64,000 nucleotides of DNA from Planctomycetaceae bacterium (lineage in GTDB: Bacteria > Planctomycetota > Phycisphaerae > UBA1845 > UTPLA1), in the NCBI GenBank assembly GCA_006969385.1, contig CP030884.1:62001-126000 (forward strand), read 5' to 3'. The notes beneath the pieces were generated by a model that had not been told where the DNA came from, did not search any database, and worked only from the letters and a program-made list of their open reading frames with translations. The translations under genes were made by a program, and so were the position numbers. Positions within the stretch are counted from its first letter, which is position 1, and every line of letters starts with the position of its first letter. Shown here piece after piece: positions 53,935-63,883 of this stretch.

Positions 53935-56712
53935 GCCGGGTATGTCATCCATCGTGACGGTCAAGTCACCGTTAACGTCGCCGGTCGCGTCGCACGTATC
54001 GAGGAGATTGTTGAAGTTGCAATCTTCCGGTGCGAAAAGTGGAGCGACGCCGATCTCGACATGCGGTTCGTTGTTACCAAGCGGATAATTCGTAGCAAAC
54101 ACCAAATTGGTACCGTCTTGCTCGATCACCCCGACACTGAATCCTGCCAGCAACGCGAGTTGGGAATACGGATTATTCAGACGGCGGCGGAATCGGTCGC
54201 CGACGATATCAAGAACGGAAGCGAATCTTTCGGCAATTACCAAGTCACCGATTCCTACTTGAATCGTGTTGGTGTAGCTATTGGACTCCGTTGACGTGTT
54301 ATTGAGAATCGAATCTGCCAGACTCCAACCATCGCCGTTGCGACGATACAGGTAGAGCCCTCCCCAGTAATCGGCAAAAAACCCTTGGTTTCGCGCCTGG
54401 ACGACCAAATAGTCTTCGCTTAGCAAGCTTCCCCGACCAAAGAGTCGGTAATTGGAAACATCGGGGTTGGTGAAATAGGCTGTTTGCTGGTAGCCGCTTT
54501 CCGTTCGCTTAAAAACGGCGGCCATGGAGTCGCGTGGGTTGGCTTCCGTAGCCGCCGACACCAGCACCGTATCGCCTACCTGATCGACGTTGACGGATAT
54601 CCACGGTAGCAAGTCTGTCGTTGCCTGATTCTCATTAAGCAAGGCATCGACAACCCAACCCAAACCATCGATGCGTTCAAATACGACGGCGACCTGCCGC
54701 GATTGCGTACCTGACAAGGTTGCGGAAGATACCAAACGACCGTGCTCTAGATCGATGGAGGCGCCGAGATCGAGGGCGCCGTCGCCCTCCGGAACTACAT
54801 CCAGCGATGTCAGTACAGCATCGAATTCCCACCAATCGTTCTCACGCCGAAAGATGTAGATTTCTGGAATATCAAGGGAGCCGCCGCCGTATTCGTTGCC
54901 GAATCTCGGTTGCGAAATTGCAATCAGGTCGCCGCTGATCGACACGTCGTAACCAAACTCTCCGAATTCGACCGGCGTCGACGCCCTGAGTTCCTGTGTG
55001 AGTACCCATCGCGTACCCCGTCGTTCATAAGTAAATACCCGGCCCTCGTGTTCATGCATGCCGCCGTATCGCGGCAACCCGACGACTAAAGTGTTACCTT
55101 CGATATCGACCGTGCGACGTTCCAGATCGTAGCTGGTAGCCGGTACATCTAACAATTGCGACACGAATCCAAGGTCGCATTCATCGAGCGTTCCACTGCC
55201 ATTGCAATCCATTTCCGCTAGCTGACACTCATCGGGGATTAGATCGCCATTGCAATCGCTACTGATGGCGTTGCCATCTACCAGCCCGAGGTCGCACTCA
55301 TCGAAAACACCGTTGCCATTGCAATCGCGATCTCCCAGTTCACAACTATCGAGCCGCCCGTTGGAGTTACAGTCGATTGGCGATTGGCCGTCACCGTCCG
55401 GATCAGCAGCCGACAGCGTGCAGCGATCGAGCTCGCCATCGGCATTGCAATCGATCGTGGACAGATCGAAGATCGTCGCATCACCTTGTATAATTGACTG
55501 AATGTTGTAAACACCGACATTCCCAATGATTAAGCGATCACCTTTTAACGCCACCCCGGACCCGACGCTGATCTGCCCCGAGCCCATAAAAGGAGAATAA
55601 TCCCCAACCTGAAGCCAGCCAGCGGCACTGCGTTCGAATAAGCGAACAACCTTCCCGGCGTTAATGTATGTTGCTGAAATTCGATCACCCGATATTGCCA
55701 CCTCACGCCCGAACCGACGACTTGACTCGATATCTGGTGCTCGAATTATCTGATCTATCTGGAAAAAACCGTCAGGCTGACGCTGATATACCGCCACTCC
55801 CAGGTTCAATTCTGAAGATACCGACTCACCACCCACAACAATTCGGTCGCCATCAATATCCACCGAAATGCCGAAGTCATTGTTACTGAATCCTGCCCCC
55901 CGGTTCACCGTTTCGTGCCTTAATACCTGAATGGGTTTCCATCCGTCGTCAAGCCGTCGAAAGACGAAAGCACCACCTTGTTGATCTTCAAAATAGTTTT
56001 CTGCCCCGACCACGGCCGTATCACCATCGAGGCCAATTGAACGACCGAAGTCTCGGTATGTCGGTAGCGCCCCTGGCAGAAACGAATCGGTCGGTTGCCA
56101 TAAGCCATTCTGATATTCAAAGAATTGAATTCCTCCGCCACTAACCATGATGGTGTTACCGGAAATGCGAATGGTTCTTCCAATATTGATACCTGTGCGG
56201 AAAAGACCGATCAGGTTGAAATCCGCTTCCAAACTCCAAACCTGATTGTCAAAGCGAAAAACAAAAATCCGATCCGAACCGCCATTAGAGCCTTGGCGTG
56301 CGCCAACTACGGCCACATTTCCTTCAATTGCAACCTGGATTCCAAAATTGCGGGTAAAAGGCATTTCCGTTGAAAACAAAACCTGCTCCTGCTCCCAAAC
56401 GCCGTTGTTTCGGCGATACACAATTGCTCGGCCTTGGATAAATTCACCCCCTGATACGAACTGCTGCCGATTGTTCGGCGCCCCAACGATGGCGACGTCG
56501 CCATCGATATCCACAGTGGCTCCCAACTGCTCGACGACTTCCTCCGACCCGTCCCCGACCGGCGGCGTAAGCGGCAGTATTCGCGTTTCGGCATTGGCCA
56601 GTTCGATGGCGTCGTCAATACCGTTGCCGTCGCAATCCTGTGCGGAAGCGGTCGACGCGAGATTTAGAATGAGATTCGTAAAGCAAATAAACAGAAAGAC
56701 GCTTAGATTCAT
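53821..56712 (-). CDS. Exported FG-GAP propeller protein with TSP3-like calcium repeats and dockerin-like C-terminus (copy 2)
   Basis: A 963-residue exported protein. Signal peptide (about 1-24, ending TASAQ), a DCDGNGIDD repeat, a seven-bladed-type FG-GAP region with repeated VDIDGDVAIVGAPN / VAISGDRI phrases (about 40-410), a cysteine- and aspartate-rich stretch of calcium-type repeats (DCNADGELDRC, DCNSNGRLDSC, DCNGNGVFDEC; about 420-520), a second set of propeller repeats (about 525-890), and a C-terminal pair of EF-hand-like dockerin modules (GDVNGDLTVTMDDIPGFVDRLL and INSDDAVDGRDIGPF). Probably cell-surface or secreted. ATG 56712 follows GGGAG by 8 bases. Confidence 0.82.
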   Translation of the reverse strand: MNLSVFLFICFTNLILNLASTASAQDCDGNGIDDAIELANAETRILPLTPPVGDGSEEVVEQLGATVDIDGDVAIVGAPNNRQQFVSGGEFIQGRAIVYRRNNGVWEQEQVLFSTEMPFTRNFGIQVAIEGNVAVVGARQGSNGGSDRIFVFRFDNQVWSLEADFNLIGLFRTGINIGRTIRISGNTIMVSGGGIQFFEYQNGLWQPTDSFLPGALPTYRDFGRSIGLDGDTAVVGAENYFEDQQGGAFVFRRLDDGWKPIQVLRHETVNRGAGFSNNDFGISVDIDGDRIVVGGESVSSELNLGVAVYQRQPDGFFQIDQIIRAPDIESSRRFGREVAISGDRISATYINAGKVVRLFERSAAGWLQVGDYSPFMGSGQISVGSGVALKGDRLIIGNVGVYNIQSIIQGDATIFDLSTIDCNADGELDRCTLSAADPDGDGQSPIDCNSNGRLDSCELGDRDCNGNGVFDECDLGLVDGNAISSDCNGDLIPDECQLAEMDCNGSGTLDECDLGFVSQLLDVPATSYDLERRTVDIEGNTLVVGLPRYGGMHEHEGRVFTYERRGTRWVLTQELRASTPVEFGEFGYDVSISGDLIAISQPRFGNEYGGGSLDIPEIYIFRRENDWWEFDAVLTSLDVVPEGDGALDLGASIDLEHGRLVSSATLSGTQSRQVAVVFERIDGLGWVVDALLNENQATTDLLPWISVNVDQVGDTVLVSAATEANPRDSMAAVFKRTESGYQQTAYFTNPDVSNYRLFGRGSLLSEDYLVVQARNQGFFADYWGGLYLYRRNGDGWSLADSILNNTSTESNSYTNTIQVGIGDLVIAERFASVLDIVGDRFRRRLNNPYSQLALLAGFSVGVIEQDGTNLVFATNYPLGNNEPHVEIGVAPLFAPEDCNFNNLLDTCDATGDVNGDLTVTMDDIPGFVDRLLTNSYCSLADINSDDAVDGRDIGPFVSALAMP

Positions 56713-56835
56713 GGTGTCGACTCCCATTTTAGGTTTGGTCCGCTTAACCAGTGGTGGCATCCGCACCAGACAGGCGCGACTGGCTACAAAGGCTCAATAC
56801 AACCCTCACCTAGCTAGACGCGAATGAATGGATGG

Positions 56836-56949
56836 TTACGGCATTGCCAGAGCGCTTACGAACGGCCCGATATCGCGCCCATCGACAGCGTCATCCGAGT
56901 TGATATCCGCCAAGCTGCAATAGCTGTTGGTCAGCAAGCGATCGACGAA
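56836..56949. repeat. 3' end copy B: 114 bases identical to 53821-53934
   Basis: Partner of the repeat at 53821. The identity stops sharply (base after CGACGAA is T here and G there), which suggests gene conversion or strong constraint on the C-terminal module. Confidence 0.85.
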
Positions 56950-59748
56950 TCCGGGAATATCGTCCAGCGTGATGGCCAGATCACCATTCAAATCACCGGC
57001 GGCATCGCAGGTATCGGGAAGGTTGTTGCGGTTGCAATCGAGCGGCGCAAACAGCGATGCGACGCCGACTTGCACGCGCGGTGGATTGTTACCGCCAAAC
57101 GGAAAATTCGTCGCAAATACCAGATTGGTTCCATCCTGCTCGATTGGCCCGACACTTATACCGGGTGTTAGCAAAGCAAGTTGAGCGAACTGATTATCCA
57201 GACGGCGACGAAATCGGTCGCCGAGAATATCAAATGCGGCAGCGAATCCCTCTGCAATCACCAAATCGTCAACACCGACGGCGATGGTATTTCCACCGTT
57301 AAAGAAGTTCGCTGGCGTGTTGAGAATCGAATCCGACAGAGTCCAGCTTTCACCATCGCGACCGTAAAAGTAGAGCCCGCCCGAGTACTGCGGCGTTATC
57401 GATTGCGTGCGCGATTGCACGACCAATCGGTCTTCGCTCAGCAACCGACCGCGACCAAAATTCTGGTCATTAGCAAGATCGGGATTGGTCAGATAGGCCG
57501 TTTGCTGATAGCCGCTTTCAGTTCGTTTAAACACGGCGGCCATCGAATTTCGTGGAGTACCGGGCTTTGTCGCCGAGGCCAACACCGTGTCACCCAATTG
57601 GTCGATTGTGACACTCCGCCAGGGAATCGAATCCGATGGTGCTTGATTTTCAGAGAGCAGGTCAAGAAGTACCCAGCCTTGGCCGTCGATCCTTTCAAAG
57701 ACAACCGCGACTTGGCGCGACTGCGAACCTGACAATGTTGCGGACGATACCAAACGACCCTGCTTCAGATCGATGGAAAACCCGAGATCGAGCGCGCCGC
57801 TGCCACCCGGAACGACATCCAGCGATGTCAAGACGGCATCGAACTCCCACCCATTGGCCACGCGGCGGAAGAGGTAAATCTCGGGAACACCTTGCGAGCC
57901 GCTGCCGAATTCGTTGGCGAATTTCGGTTGCGAGATCGCAAGTAAGTCACCGCTGATCGATACGTCATAGCCAAAATTCCCGAATTCGACCTTCGAAGGC
58001 GCATTGAGTACTTGTTTAATTATCCAGCGAGTGTTCTGGCGCTCGTAAATGAACACCCGGCCCTCATCTTGGTTAAGATCATCGTAGCGCGGCAAACTAA
58101 CAACGAGCGTATTCCCATCGATATCGACACCGGCACGATCGAGATCGTCGTCGCCCACCGGAATATCGAGAAGCTGCACGACAAGTTCCAAGTCGCACCC
58201 ATCGAGTGTCCCGTTGCTATCGCAGTCCATCTCAGCCAACTGACATTCATCGGGAACCAAATCACCATTGCAGTCGTCGCTAGTGGCGTGACCATCAATC
58301 AAACCAAATTCGCACGCATCGAGGATGCCGTTGAAATTACAGTCGCGCTCGGCACGTTCGCAAATATCGAGCCGACCGTTGCCGTCACAATCAATCCTGG
58401 ATTGACCATCACCATCCGCATCGGCCGCCAACAGCGCGCAACGGTCGAGTTCGCCATCGCCATCGCAGTCGGTGGCCGACAGATCGTAGATCGTGGCGTC
58501 GCCCCAAGTATCAGGAGCGTCTGGAACTCCGAGCCCGTCGTTAGCAACAATTAACCCGTCACCCGTCAAAGCCATTCCTGAACCAATATCGCGATGGAAA
58601 GGAGGAAAAGCAGGTGCATCGGCGGTTGAACCGGCAAAATCGCCAACATGATACCAAGCGCCGCCGCTAAGTTCGAAAATTCTCGCTGTACGATTAAACG
58701 AGGAGGAATAATATACGGCTATCCGATTGCCGCAGATTCTGACTTCGCTACCAAAATCTTGGGTCACGGATAACTCGGGCGCCTCGAATCGCTGTTCAAA
58801 CTGAAAGCGACCATCCACTTGTTTTTTATAAACTACCGCTCGGGTAAGTGGGAAATTGCCGCTGGGTGCCCCACCTACGACGATACGATCGCCGTCGATA
58901 TCAACGGAGACACCGAAATCACCCTCTGGTTTCGACAATGCATCTCTTAATACCTGTACCGGTTCCCACCCTGCCGCGAACTCTTTCAGCACAATCGCAC
59001 CGCCCAGACGGCCTTCAAAATAGTTCTCCGCACTGACCACTGCCGTGTCACCATCAATCGCAATCGATCTTCCCAGAGAGGAAAAGGCACCTTGAGAAAA
59101 AGGATTGTCCGGATTGAATGAATCCGTCGCTTGCCAAGAATTGTTTTGAAACTCATAGAATTGCACGATGCCTACCATGCCAACCATGATGACATTGCCG
59201 GAGATATCCACAGCGCGGCCAAAATCGTTTGACGGAGTAAACCTTCCCGGCAACACGATGTCCGCCTCCATGCTCCAGTTGCCATTAGTGAAGCGAAATA
59301 CAAACAAGCGATCCGTAGGAGTTCCCAGTTGTGAGAACGCACCCACGACCGCCACATCCCCATTGATGGCGACATGACGTCCGAACTGGCGTGTAAACGG
59401 CATCTGATCCGAAAAGAGAACCTGTTCCTGCCCCCATTGGCCGCTGGCGCGGCGATAAACGACCGCTCGCCCCTGAAAAAGTTCACCGCCGGGCGCAAAT
59501 TGCTGCCGATTATTCGGTGCCCCTACGATGGCAATTTCGCCGTCGATGTCTACAGCGGCCCCCAATTTTTCTTGTTGTTCAGACCCGTCGCCGACCGGTG
59601 GTGTGAACGGTCGGACACAGGTCTGGGCATTGGCCAACTCGATGGCGTCGTCAATACCGTTGCCGTCGCAATCCTGTGCGGACGCAATTGACGGTGAGTT
59701 GAGAACGAAAAACACAAGACATACAGACGGAATGATGCGCAGGCGCAT
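56836..59748 (-). CDS. Exported FG-GAP propeller protein with TSP3-like calcium repeats and dockerin-like C-terminus (copy 1)
   Basis: A 970-residue paralogue of the next gene with the same layout: signal peptide (about 1-24), FG-GAP repeats (VDIDGEIAIVGAPN and similar), the calcium-type cysteine block (DCDGDGELDRC, DCDGNGRLDIC, DCNFNGILDAC, DCNGDLVPDEC, DCDSNGTLDGC), more propeller repeats, and the dockerin-like end GDLNGDLAITLDDIPGFVDRLL. ATG 59748 follows GGGAG by 8 bases. The pair arose by tandem duplication. Function could be adhesion or binding of extracellular material; no enzymatic motif is seen. Confidence 0.82.
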   Translation of the reverse strand: MRLRIIPSVCLVFFVLNSPSIASAQDCDGNGIDDAIELANAQTCVRPFTPPVGDGSEQQEKLGAAVDIDGEIAIVGAPNNRQQFAPGGELFQGRAVVYRRASGQWGQEQVLFSDQMPFTRQFGRHVAINGDVAVVGAFSQLGTPTDRLFVFRFTNGNWSMEADIVLPGRFTPSNDFGRAVDISGNVIMVGMVGIVQFYEFQNNSWQATDSFNPDNPFSQGAFSSLGRSIAIDGDTAVVSAENYFEGRLGGAIVLKEFAAGWEPVQVLRDALSKPEGDFGVSVDIDGDRIVVGGAPSGNFPLTRAVVYKKQVDGRFQFEQRFEAPELSVTQDFGSEVRICGNRIAVYYSSSFNRTARIFELSGGAWYHVGDFAGSTADAPAFPPFHRDIGSGMALTGDGLIVANDGLGVPDAPDTWGDATIYDLSATDCDGDGELDRCALLAADADGDGQSRIDCDGNGRLDICERAERDCNFNGILDACEFGLIDGHATSDDCNGDLVPDECQLAEMDCDSNGTLDGCDLELVVQLLDIPVGDDDLDRAGVDIDGNTLVVSLPRYDDLNQDEGRVFIYERQNTRWIIKQVLNAPSKVEFGNFGYDVSISGDLLAISQPKFANEFGSGSQGVPEIYLFRRVANGWEFDAVLTSLDVVPGGSGALDLGFSIDLKQGRLVSSATLSGSQSRQVAVVFERIDGQGWVLLDLLSENQAPSDSIPWRSVTIDQLGDTVLASATKPGTPRNSMAAVFKRTESGYQQTAYLTNPDLANDQNFGRGRLLSEDRLVVQSRTQSITPQYSGGLYFYGRDGESWTLSDSILNTPANFFNGGNTIAVGVDDLVIAEGFAAAFDILGDRFRRRLDNQFAQLALLTPGISVGPIEQDGTNLVFATNFPFGGNNPPRVQVGVASLFAPLDCNRNNLPDTCDAAGDLNGDLAITLDDIPGFVDRLLTNSYCSLADINSDDAVDGRDIGPFVSALAMP

Positions 59749-59938
59749 GGCTTTGACTCCCATTTTTGTGAGGTTCACTCAACCCGAGACGGCAGCCGCG
59801 CCCAACGGGTGCGACTGGTTAGGTAGGCTTTACTTCTGACTCACCCTATTGAACGCAAAGTCGAATGAAATGTTCCGAGAGCCAAAAAAAATTCTTAAAC
59901 CTGCGAATCCTGTACGGTCAAGCCCAAACGGCAATTAT

Positions 59939-60781
59939 TCACGACCGCGCTGGTATGGAATTTAAATAGTCCAAACTCTGCCGCGCGAGGTTCACGGCGT
60001 CGTGGCTGTGCCGGGCCAACTCGACATTTACCGTGCCCATGTAATCTACCTCCTTTAGCGCTTGTAACACGGCGGCTATATCCAAGTCGCCATCGCCGAA
60101 CGGCAGATGTTCGTGCACGCCTACGCGCATGTCTTCGATATGGACATTTAAAAGTTGCTTGGCAAACGTTTTGATTCGGTCGGCAGGCGTGCCGTCGCTT
60201 AAACAATGTACGTGGCCCACGTCGAGCGTTAGACCGAAGCGCGGATGGTTGAGCGCCGCACTCAGTTGGGCGAACTGATCCATCGTTGCGACGAGCATGC
60301 CCGGCTCGGGTTCGAAGGCGAGCCAAACGTCGTGCCGCACCGCCCACGCCAGCAGCCGGTCGCACTCTTCCGTCAACAGGTCGAAAGCATCTTCGTCGGT
60401 CAGGTCGTCATCTTTAGCGCCGGACCAAAAGCTCACTGCTTCGGCATTCAAGTACGCCGCGATCTCGATGGCGCGTTTCATGAAGTCGACGCGGCGTTGG
60501 CGATTCTCATGATTGGCCGTTACCAGCGTGGGCCAATGTTTATGCCACGGGTCGAGCAGGAACCGCGCGCCGGTCTCGATCACGCAGCACATGTTGCACG
60601 CTTGCAGGCGCTCGTGCACCAACTTTGCTTGTTGCCATAGGTCGTCGTCAAACGGATTGAGCGCGTGGTAATCGAGCGTGATCGCGACCGAGCCGTAGCC
60701 CAACTCGGCAAGAATATCGATCGTGTCGAGCAAGCGATGATCGGAAAAGCCGTTGGTGTTGTAACCGAGTTCGAATGCCAT
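59939..60781 (-). CDS. TIM-barrel sugar phosphate isomerase/epimerase-like protein (second copy in operon)
   Basis: A 280-residue AP endonuclease family 2 / xylose-isomerase-type TIM barrel. Metal-site candidates occur in order: FEPEPG (E), LDVGHVHC (D and H), VHIEDMRVGVHEHLPFGDGDLD (H and E/D), and NVELARHSH (E). This is the layout of sugar epimerases and of EboE-type proteins. It lies 94 bases downstream of the UbiA gene and is the last gene of the operon. Its relation to the other TIM-barrel gene at 61808 is that of a diverged paralogue with the same metal-ligand order. Substrate unknown. Confidence 0.85.
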   Translation of the reverse strand: MAFELGYNTNGFSDHRLLDTIDILAELGYGSVAITLDYHALNPFDDDLWQQAKLVHERLQACNMCCVIETGARFLLDPWHKHWPTLVTANHENRQRRVDFMKRAIEIAAYLNAEAVSFWSGAKDDDLTDEDAFDLLTEECDRLLAWAVRHDVWLAFEPEPGMLVATMDQFAQLSAALNHPRFGLTLDVGHVHCLSDGTPADRIKTFAKQLLNVHIEDMRVGVHEHLPFGDGDLDIAAVLQALKEVDYMGTVNVELARHSHDAVNLARQSLDYLNSIPARS

Positions 60782-60875
60782 AGAAGTCGCCCGCGTTGGG
60801 TAGCTGCACGCCGCGTTGGCACACTATAACGCGTTTGCCGGTCGGAGGTGCCAGTTAATTTGTAAAGGTGCGCAC

Positions 60876-61811
60876 CTACGTGGAATACACCCAACGCCCC
60901 AGCGCCATTGCGGGAATTAGAAATGCGAGGATCACGGCTGCCGCGAGCCAACCGTGGGGGCCGGCCACCAGCAGCGCGTCAAACACGACGATACCGAGGA
61001 TGAAGACCTTCATCGCGCGGCCGACGTTTTGTGGGCTCGGCTTGCGCATCGCCGTTAGTGCTTTGCGACCTACGTGAATCAGGAACGCCAACCATAACAC
61101 GAGCAAAAAGTAATCGCCCGAATAACGTTGCGACGTCATCGTCGTATCCGCGATGAAGAGCCCCAGCGTTGCGACGGCGATGAGAATCCCGGCGGCACCG
61201 GTAGCCAATCGCCAGCGCGAACTGGTTTCGGCCTCTTGCCGACCGAAGTAGGTTAATGAGGCAACGTATAGCCACATGGCCGCGATCGGTGGCAAGCCAT
61301 CGTTCCAACCGAGCCGCCAACCGAGTGACATGCCCATCATCAGATTCAGCGCGCGACACAGCCCCATTACAGCAGGCCCCACGATCGTTGCCTTGGCAAG
61401 CAAATTGTAACACGCGATCGCACCGACCAATGCGAAACCGACCAACACGAGTTTCATCGTGCTGAAGCTTGCGGCGTCGTTTACAGATGGCTGTTGCAAC
61501 CATCCCGCGCCACCGACCAGCGCCAAGCCTGCGATTAACAAGAACATCATCAAGCGCCGCGCCGCGGGCATCGAGACGCGCCCCGACGGTAACGGCCTGT
61601 TCGGTCGCTCGACCCGATCGACTTCAATATCGGCAACGTCGTTCAGCGCAATGCCGAACGCATACAAACACGCCGAAGCCAGGGATAGCAAAACCAGTGA
61701 TGGCGAGAACGCAAAAGCCCCCACCAGCCAGGCCCCCGCCAACACATCCGTCATGGCCGTGAAACAATTCGGCAGTCGGACGAGTTCGAGCCAGGGCTTG
61801 ATACGTTTCAT
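60876..61811 (-). CDS. UbiA-type prenyltransferase, EboC-like
   Basis: A 311-residue membrane protein with about 8-9 helices. The two Mg-diphosphate-binding clusters of UbiA enzymes are present: NDVADIEVDRVERPNRPLPSG near 70-90 is the first. The second, aspartate-rich part is degenerate (the region around DYFLLV contains only isolated acidic residues), so I cannot confirm full activity. ATG 61811 overlaps the preceding stop as ATGA; the longer frame to 62075 is an artefact of the neighbour's reverse frame. UbiA flanked by TIM-barrel epimerase genes and inositol-phosphate synthase resembles ebo-type clusters, hence EboC-like. Confidence 0.8.
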   Translation of the reverse strand: MKRIKPWLELVRLPNCFTAMTDVLAGAWLVGAFAFSPSLVLLSLASACLYAFGIALNDVADIEVDRVERPNRPLPSGRVSMPAARRLMMFLLIAGLALVGGAGWLQQPSVNDAASFSTMKLVLVGFALVGAIACYNLLAKATIVGPAVMGLCRALNLMMGMSLGWRLGWNDGLPPIAAMWLYVASLTYFGRQEAETSSRWRLATGAAGILIAVATLGLFIADTTMTSQRYSGDYFLLVLWLAFLIHVGRKALTAMRKPSPQNVGRAMKVFILGIVVFDALLVAGPHGWLAAAVILAFLIPAMALGRWVYST

Positions 61812-62659
61812 ATTTGGGAAGCCACGCTGAGAAGATGGTCGCGCGCCGCCGCACCGGCCTCGTCGGGATTGTCGACGAACGGATACAACTCGACCGTGAT
61901 CCAACCGTCGTAGTCGGTGGCATTTATCGCGGCGAGTGTCGCCGCAAAATCGATCGCACCGGTACCCGGTACCAGATGATGATGAACGCGCGAGGCGGCG
62001 ATATCCTCGGCGTGGTAATGACGCGTGTGCGCCGCCATCGTCGGCACCCACTCCTGCGGTTCTTCGCTCACGCAAAACGCATGACCGATGTCGAAATTCA
62101 ACCCCATGTAGGGCGAATCGATGCGTTCGCGCAGTTCGAGGTATTGGTCGAACTTCTCTATGAGCAAGTCCGGCTCGGGCTCGATCAGCAGCGGCACGCC
62201 CACATCTTCCGCGTGCGCGACGACGGGCTTCAACATCTCAACGAACAGGTCCATCCCCGCCGCATATGTCATTCCGTTTTCTAACGGCCCGCCCGGCTCG
62301 GTAGTGATGCACGGCGCGCCGAGCTGTTTCGCCATGCTCAGCGCCGCAATCGTGTGATCGATGCGAATGCGACGATAGTCGCTGTCGGCTTCGATCCAAC
62401 TCGGATGCCAATAGGGCTGACGCGGATCGCCGACCTTGTTCATCATGAAGGCGTTGATGTTAGAAATTTCGAGCCCGAGTTCGTCGATGACGGCCCGCAC
62501 CGATTCGATCTGCGCCGGACCGACATCCCCCGGCCACAGATGCGGTGTGTCGGCCATCAGCTCAACACCACGATACCCCAACGCCGCCACGCGCCGCAGC
62601 GCGTCTTCGACGCCGGTCCGCATGTAAGCATTGCAACTGTAAGCGAGTTTGAGATTCAC
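61808..62659 (-). CDS. TIM-barrel sugar phosphate isomerase/epimerase-like protein (first copy in operon)
   Basis: A 283-residue TIM barrel, paralogous to the 59939 gene. Metal-ligand candidates: LIEPEPD (E), FDIGHAFC (D and H), YHAEDIAASRVHHHLVPGTGAIDF (H, E/D) and ITVELYPF (E). Family members isomerise or epimerise sugar phosphates or inosose. It starts 9 bases after the inositol-phosphate-synthase-like gene and is coupled to the UbiA gene through ATGA, so the three are one transcription unit. In ebo clusters an EboE protein of this fold occurs beside UbiA. Confidence 0.87.
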   Translation of the reverse strand: MNLKLAYSCNAYMRTGVEDALRRVAALGYRGVELMADTPHLWPGDVGPAQIESVRAVIDELGLEISNINAFMMNKVGDPRQPYWHPSWIEADSDYRRIRIDHTIAALSMAKQLGAPCITTEPGGPLENGMTYAAGMDLFVEMLKPVVAHAEDVGVPLLIEPEPDLLIEKFDQYLELRERIDSPYMGLNFDIGHAFCVSEEPQEWVPTMAAHTRHYHAEDIAASRVHHHLVPGTGAIDFAATLAAINATDYDGWITVELYPFVDNPDEAGAAARDHLLSVASQI

Positions 62660-62668
62660 GAGCGCAGT

Positions 62669-63883
62669 CTAATCTTGCGGGGCATATCGACAAACGTAGT
62701 CATGCAGCATGGCGATCTGGGCGGGAAACGCGTGTTCGGTTACGTCCATCGGCGATTTGAAAAAACTCGCCAGATGCGTCATCACGCCGCCGCCAACATG
62801 GGCGGCATGGTAATCGGCCAACCGCGCGAGGTCGATCACCAACGGCGCCGCCAAAATCGAATCGCAACCTTGCCACGTGAACTGCAACGTCATCGGCGTG
62901 TTGAGAAAGCCGCGGAAGCGCACCATGTCCCAGGCGGTCTTCCAGTCGTGCAGTGACTCGACGTATTCGATGGACGTACGCGAATCGGGTGCCCCGCCGA
63001 CGATCGATGCGACCACGTTATTCTTGGTTCCTATCTTCGACGCTTTGTTTTCGGCGTCGTTCAGAATCAGACCGTCGCCGTTGCCGAGCACGTTGTGCCC
63101 CACCCAGCTATCGATTTGCAGTGCGCGCTCGCGGAACATCGGCGCCAACACCGTTTTCAACAGCGTTTCACCCGTCTTGCCATCCGACCCCATGATCGGC
63201 ACGCCGTTGGTGGCGGCCAGTTCGCGAATGGCGGGCAAATCGGCACCGAGCGACGGCGTGAAGTTGACGTAGGGCATGCCCGCCTGAATCGCGGCGATGG
63301 CATAAAGACTGCTCGACGGCAGCGGCGATGATTTTTGCGCGAGTTTCTTCTGCAGCGCGGCCCACGTTTTCGGAGTGCCCGCCGTCGCAAAAACCGGCTC
63401 GGTCGACGCGACATTGATCACCACCACGCGGTCGAGTCGATGCGTATGCTGGAACGCGCGTAGGTCGTCGATCACCAGCTTAATAAAACGCTCGGCGGTG
63501 ACCGCCCGGCGCGACGAACCGCGCGACGCGAGTTGCTCGATGGCCATACCGCAACGCAAGGCTTTACCGGGACGGATATTTTCTTCGAACCGTTTGAGAT
63601 CACCGGTGGATTTCTTGAGAATCGTCGGGCCAAACAACCCGCTGCGGTCGGCCAGTTGAGCAGCGGTTTCCATCACCGAGCGCGACGAAATCTCATGGCC
63701 ACCTAAGACGATTTTGTTCAACGGGCGCAACGGTAGGGAAGATCCGGGCGCGCGTTCCGTGACAAGGCCTTCGGTCGTTGCAAGCCGCTGCCGTATAGCC
63801 GACAAGCCAACGGCCACCGTCGTCGCCACGTTGCCTGCAGCGCCGATCATCCAGAGGCCGAGTTTCCCATGAGGCGATTTCAA
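62669..63883 (-). CDS. Inositol-3-phosphate synthase-like protein
   Basis: A 404-residue NAD-dependent enzyme of the myo-inositol-1-phosphate synthase family, which cyclises glucose 6-phosphate. The Rossmann motif IGAAGNVATT is at the start; VINVASTEP, SSSLYAIAAIQAGMPYVNFTPS, the conserved MGSDGKTGETLLKT and the SWVGHNVLGNGDG segment are typical. The GSDGKTG lysine region is the active site in characterised enzymes. It heads the operon with TIM barrel, UbiA and TIM barrel. The Shine-Dalgarno GGAG lies about 10 bases before ATG 63883. Confidence 0.9.
   Translation of the reverse strand: MKSPHGKLGLWMIGAAGNVATTVAVGLSAIRQRLATTEGLVTERAPGSSLPLRPLNKIVLGGHEISSRSVMETAAQLADRSGLFGPTILKKSTGDLKRFEENIRPGKALRCGMAIEQLASRGSSRRAVTAERFIKLVIDDLRAFQHTHRLDRVVVINVASTEPVFATAGTPKTWAALQKKLAQKSSPLPSSSLYAIAAIQAGMPYVNFTPSLGADLPAIRELAATNGVPIMGSDGKTGETLLKTVLAPMFRERALQIDSWVGHNVLGNGDGLILNDAENKASKIGTKNNVVASIVGGAPDSRTSIEYVESLHDWKTAWDMVRFRGFLNTPMTLQFTWQGCDSILAAPLVIDLARLADYHAAHVGGGVMTHLASFFKSPMDVTEHAFPAQIAMLHDYVCRYAPQD

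Noticed and set aside
61812..62075. N-terminal extension of the UbiA gene
   Set aside because: The extra 88 codons are arginine- and glycine-rich and overlap the TIM-barrel gene; ATGA coupling supports the start at 61811.
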